A stretch of DNA of 7,376 nt from Patescibacteria group bacterium (GTDB lineage Bacteria > Patescibacteriota > Microgenomatia > UBA1406 > GWC2-37-13), in contig CALRFM010000051.1 of the NCBI GenBank assembly GCA_943356515.1, positions 1 to 7,376 of the forward strand, in the 5' to 3' direction. The notes under the pieces were generated by a model that saw nothing but the letters and a program-made list of their open reading frames with translations, was not told the origin of the DNA and did not search any database. Positions within the stretch are counted from its first letter, which is position 1, and every line of letters starts with the position of its first letter. Of the stretch, positions 6,001 to 7,376 are shown piece by piece. The translations under genes and the position numbers were made by a program.

Positions 6001-6593
6001 ACTACCAGTGACGTCTCTATAACTTTCTTTACACGAGGTGATATTTGAGGTGGCGTGGTGACTGCTTCTTTCTTATATATTTTTTCGAGCTCTTGTTCAA
6101 CTTGTTGCGGTTGAATCTTAAGGCTTACCAGTGTGCGATATATCTCACTATCTGTTAGGAGTCCGTGGAGTAAGTGTTCACTATCTACAAATGCATTTTG
6201 AAGTGCTTTTGCTTTATTATTGGCTTCTACAAAAACTTTGTTAGATCGTTGCGTAAGATGAGTCATAACATCGAGCTCTGTTCTCTTTTTCTCTGAAATC
6301 TGAGATTGAAGCATTTGCTTATCTTTTTCTTGAGGTTTTGCAGATGGTGCCTGAGGCATCGATGGCATCGGGGGCATCGGTAAGGGCGTTGGTGGCGTTG
6401 CTTTTTGAAGGGGTAAAACTGTAGGAACAGGAGGAGTACCAATACCATTATATGACTGAGGAGTCGCAATGGGCACTTGCACAGCCTCAGAAGGAATATT
6501 AGTTACCGTAGCAACAGGAGTACTTTGCCCGTCCACATCGTTTGGATTTGCATTCGTAGGTTGTTTCTTTATAAAATCAAATATGCCAGCCAT
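3036..6593 (-). CDS. clpC: ClpC-type AAA+ unfoldase with repeat insertion in D2 and C-terminal zinc ribbon
   Basis: The protein has 1185 residues against about 810 for a usual ClpC. In order: MAGIFDFIKK and a Pro-rich disordered stretch (1-106); Clp N domain with two repeats (about 107-245); first AAA+ module with Walker A GEPGVGKT (310-317), Walker B ILFIDE (378-383) and arginine pair RR (435-436); a short ClpC-type middle domain, coiled coil about 512-567; second AAA+ module with Walker A GPTGVGKT (648-655), pore loop GYVGY (695-699), Walker B LVLFDE (716-721), sensor 1 TSN (760-762), FRPELVNR (1031-1038) and sensor 2 GARPLRR (1095-1101). An insertion of about 235 residues (about 776-1010) with four repeats splits sensor 1 from FRPEL. 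The tail has CxxC-15-CxxC (1153-1175). All ATPase motifs are intact, so it should be an active unfoldase. Family members feed proteins to ClpP, but the canonical ClpP loop is absent. It heads an operon with two small membrane proteins. Confidence 0.92.
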   Translation of the reverse strand: MAGIFDFIKKQPTNANPNDVDGQSTPVATVTNIPSEAVQVPIATPQSYNGIGTPPVPTVLPLQKATPPTPLPMPPMPSMPQAPSAKPQEKDKQMLQSQISEKKRTELDVMTHLTQRSNKVFVEANNKAKALQNAFVDSEHLLHGLLTDSEIYRTLVSLKIQPQQVEQELEKIYKKEAVTTPPQISPRVKKVIETSLVVARKLGFEFIAPEHILLALYEEGEGIGARILVKLGLSKEELNKKITGKKEGVTVDGQPQQEKQKKTSLQQFTIDLTAKAARGELDPVVERSTVIERLVHVLSRRIKNNPALIGEPGVGKTAIVEGLAQRIVDKQVPETLFNKKIVQLDLSSVVAGASHRGEFEERMKGIIDELKASKGSIILFIDEMHTMMGAGSGDGAIDASNFIKPALARGEVQFIGATTITEYRKYIEKDGALERRFQTVVVPEPTAEAAIKMLKASRDKYEAFHKVKIPDEVIDLSVKLSKRYIGDRFLPDKAFDLMDEAAAAVRLPLISLPEEIKSLENRIAQQQQELRENEQRGEKVKARIIRSKIDEVQKNLNDKKEVYSLKRAQTTTQVSPQAVKDIIATRTGIPLSKIGTSEGDKLNNLEDIIHKRMIGQERAVKSVAQAVRRGRAGLNSNKRPIGSFVFLGPTGVGKTELAKSLSEILFDDEEAIVRFDMTEYMERHEVAKLLGPPPGYVGYEEGGKLTEAVRRKPYSLVLFDEIEKAHPDIFNILLQILDDGRLTDNKGRTISFKNTVVICTSNIGTGLIQEDLMKSGASEVTEPNVISTYVFTPRGRELLTIGNKYFERDASSPWANHLISEYFAGQKTTNKEAFPTFGYDTHAISSKGVEIITKGSTLFTRNATTAKEWNTTNLIDYFKDNVVVNALPDTPDEQLPTIRIKTYAFSADGMEVVTYKDRYWRRKEGTTDWETGLLQEYFAQNTGDIKGYPVTHWDIHTFAPTGREIIVSAGDVWYRESAAPAWTKQTLNEYFGKDVPLEQESQEKVKTEEQVDVKKYQVIKDKVMNELLKFFRPELVNRFDEVIVFEPLKYGHMLKIAKLQLKGLTKLLEEQELGFSPTEEAIKEIVRSGFDPVYGARPLRRAIQRLVENPISEMIIAQKVKSGDLIILDFDGHEFIFNTEKYFSKEGEKDFVCNVCSNSFTTMTSTNATPICSKCSSKNLKPLAV
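3060..3146 (-). other. C-terminal zinc ribbon of the ClpC protein
   Basis: Residues 1150-1178 hold C1153-x2-C1156, fifteen residues, then C1172-x2-C1175. The segment reads FVCNVCSNSF and later ICSKCSSKNL. This is a treble-clef or zinc-ribbon spacing able to bind one zinc ion. It follows directly on the end of the D2 small domain. Standard ClpC proteins end without cysteines there. Confidence 0.75.
3621..4232 (-). repeat. Four tandem protein repeats inserted in the ClpC D2 module
   Basis: Four copies align at residues 788-823, 841-878, 902-938 and 955-991 (DNA 4232-4125, 4073-3960, 3890-3780, 3731-3621). Each has G-x-E followed by two aliphatic residues, then R exactly 13 residues after the G, a W six to eight residues later, and YF at exactly W+8/W+9. 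The invariant positions are G795/G848/G909/G962, E797/E850/E911/E964, R808/R861/R922/R975, W814/W869/W929/W982 and YF822-823/877-878/937-938/990-991. The pattern suggests a beta hairpin followed by a short helix per unit, with a period of 53-61 residues. The DNA copies are diverged, so the duplication is old. I do not recognise the repeat family. Confidence 0.85.
6355..6381 (-). repeat. 9-bp tandem repeat in the proline-rich N-terminal region of clpC
   Basis: On the plus strand GGCATCGAT, GGCATCGGG and GGCATCGGT follow one another, and two degenerate units (AAGGGCGTT, GGTGGCGTT) extend the array to 6399. On the coding strand each perfect unit gives a Met-Pro-containing triplet, producing LPMPPMPSMP near residues 71-80. 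Slippage here could alter linker length in steps of three residues without breaking the frame. Confidence 0.7.
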
Positions 6594-6598
6594 ACTTC

Positions 6599-6627
6599 AT
6601 TATGGGGAAGTATTATTGAAATGTCAA
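6599..6627 (-). promoter_or_regulatory. Sigma70-type promoter for clpC, leaderless arrangement
   Basis: On the minus strand a perfect TTGACA (6627-6622), a 17-base spacer and CATAAT (6604-6599, five of six matches) lie just before clpC. Only five bases separate the -10 element from the ATG at 6593, so the expected transcription start falls on or next to the A of the start codon. No Shine-Dalgarno is needed or seen in such an arrangement. No CtsR- or CIRCE-like operator is visible in the 38-base gap. Confidence 0.65.
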
Positions 6628-6631
6628 CACT

Positions 6632-7376
6632 ATGATAAATAAAAAGAATCTACTATATTTAAGTTTATTTTTTGCACTCATTTTGGTCCCTATGAGGTCG
6701 ATGTATGTATATGGGGCGACATCAGATAGTTCTACTGGAACTGGGTATAGTTCATCTGGATCTGACAAAAAAGGAAAGAATGAAACGCTAAAGCAATCTG
6801 CAGTAAATATGATGGAGGCTATACTTAGAATTACTAATTCTAATCCCAATACTAATGGTGAGGTAAATCAGCCCTCATCCTCCCCCACACCTCCACTTAA
6901 TACACAATATCCCAACTATACAAGCACTCCTAATTCCAGTAATCCGTATCTTACAACGGGTGAATATATCATGTATCGGCAGGGAGATTACTCGAATCCC
7001 CTTCCAGGTGGATGTACTATAGCTTATGCAGGATGTGGGCCAACATCGGTCACTAATATTATTGCTAATTTTCGCAATCAATCTATTAATCCACCACAAA
7101 TAGTCCAACAATATTACCGATCTTCAGGTACCACATATGCTAATTGTAGTGGCTCATCTTTGGCTGGTGCAAAGTCCGTACTTGATGCAAACGGATTTCA
7201 AACCTCAGTAATAACATTTCAACGACCTACTAATATTGAACAGGCTGTAACAGATCTTATTCCTTTCCTTAAACAAGGGGCTTGGATATTTGCTGGAGCA
7301 GATTTTAAGTATGGTGGACATTATTTTGTAATAATAGATATTATTAATAAAGGAGATGGATACGAGGTTATTGGAC
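6632..7376 (+). CDS. Secreted C39-like (papain-fold) cysteine peptidase, C-terminus cut by window edge
   Basis: The visible 248 residues begin MINKKNLLYLSLFFALILVP, a signal peptide with a hydrophobic core at 6-20 and a plausible cleavage near VYG-A (28/29). A low-complexity Ser/Thr/Asn/Pro linker follows to about residue 108. From 112 the sequence fits the peptidase C39-like fold (C39_2): YRQGDY with oxyanion-hole-type Q117, GCGPTS with nucleophile-type C135, and GGHYFVIID with H230. The third catalytic residue (Asp or Asn) would be just past the edge. C128 and C172 are extra cysteines that could form a disulphide outside the cell. The substrate is unknown; a peptidase or amidase acting at the cell surface is likely. 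It starts 38 bases from clpC in the opposite direction. ATG 6632 has no clear Shine-Dalgarno, but it preserves the whole signal peptide; starts at residues 21 or 24 would destroy it. Confidence 0.8.
   Translation, partial: MINKKNLLYLSLFFALILVPMRSMYVYGATSDSSTGTGYSSSGSDKKGKNETLKQSAVNMMEAILRITNSNPNTNGEVNQPSSSPTPPLNTQYPNYTSTPNSSNPYLTTGEYIMYRQGDYSNPLPGGCTIAYAGCGPTSVTNIIANFRNQSINPPQIVQQYYRSSGTTYANCSGSSLAGAKSVLDANGFQTSVITFQRPTNIEQAVTDLIPFLKQGAWIFAGADFKYGGHYFVIIDIINKGDGYEVIG

Noticed and set aside
5199..6048. Long open frames on the plus strand opposite clpC (5199-5699 and 5668-6048).
   Set aside because: They are mirror frames of the conserved AAA+ and Clp N coding sequence, have cysteine/serine-rich translations with no recognisable domain, and have no start signals.
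6611..6616. TATTAT as a -10 element for the plus-strand C39-like peptidase gene.
   Set aside because: No -35 element is found at 16-18 bases upstream and no extended -10 TG is present. The sequence is A+T-rich and the hexamer could be chance, so no promoter is called for this gene.

Overview
The window is A+T-rich, densely packed bacterial DNA. It looks like a member of the Candidate Phyla Radiation (Patescibacteria), probably a Parcubacteria-like lineage. This rests on gene content rather than a marker gene: a short TrbC/VirB2-like two-helix pilin, an archaeal-type UMP kinase, a strongly modified ClpC, a ribbon-helix-helix/nucleotidyltransferase fusion, and intergenic gaps of a few bases or overlaps. 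TAA and TGA both act as stops here and no gene needs TGA read through, so the glycine-TGA code of Gracilibacteria/SR1 is not indicated. There are no tRNA, rRNA, CRISPR or insertion-sequence signatures, and no gene-free stretch over about 110 bases.

Left block (1-1585, minus strand): a two-gene unit. The first gene fuses an archaeal-type UMP kinase to a class I SAM-dependent methyltransferase. Three bases later comes recF, which runs off the left edge. The 112-base region 1586-1697 separates this unit from a plus-strand nucleotidyltransferase. It holds two good sigma70-type promoters that face apart but physically interleave, plus a hairpin followed by a T-tract just ahead of the kinase start.

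Middle (1698-2537, plus strand): a sugar-phosphate nucleotidyltransferase with an N-terminal ribbon-helix-helix DNA-binding domain. Its stop codon abuts, without a spare base, the stop codon of the convergent pilin-like gene.

Right block (2538-6593, minus strand): a probable clpC - 48-residue membrane protein - pilin-like operon, with a 7-base gap and then an ATGA overlap. The ClpC is the most unusual object in the window, at 1185 residues against about 810 for a standard ClpC. It has a proline-rich N-terminal extension, a roughly 235-residue insertion carrying four copies of a W/YF repeat inside the second AAA+ module exactly where ClpC normally carries its ClpP-docking loop, and a C-terminal four-cysteine zinc ribbon. 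Its promoter places the transcription start on or next to the ATG, suggesting a leaderless mRNA.

Right edge (6632-7376, plus strand): a divergent secreted C39-like (papain-fold) cysteine peptidase, cut by the window end. The ClpC unfoldase, the small membrane protein, the pilin and the secreted peptidase may form an envelope or secretion-related neighbourhood. That grouping is inferred from adjacency only.
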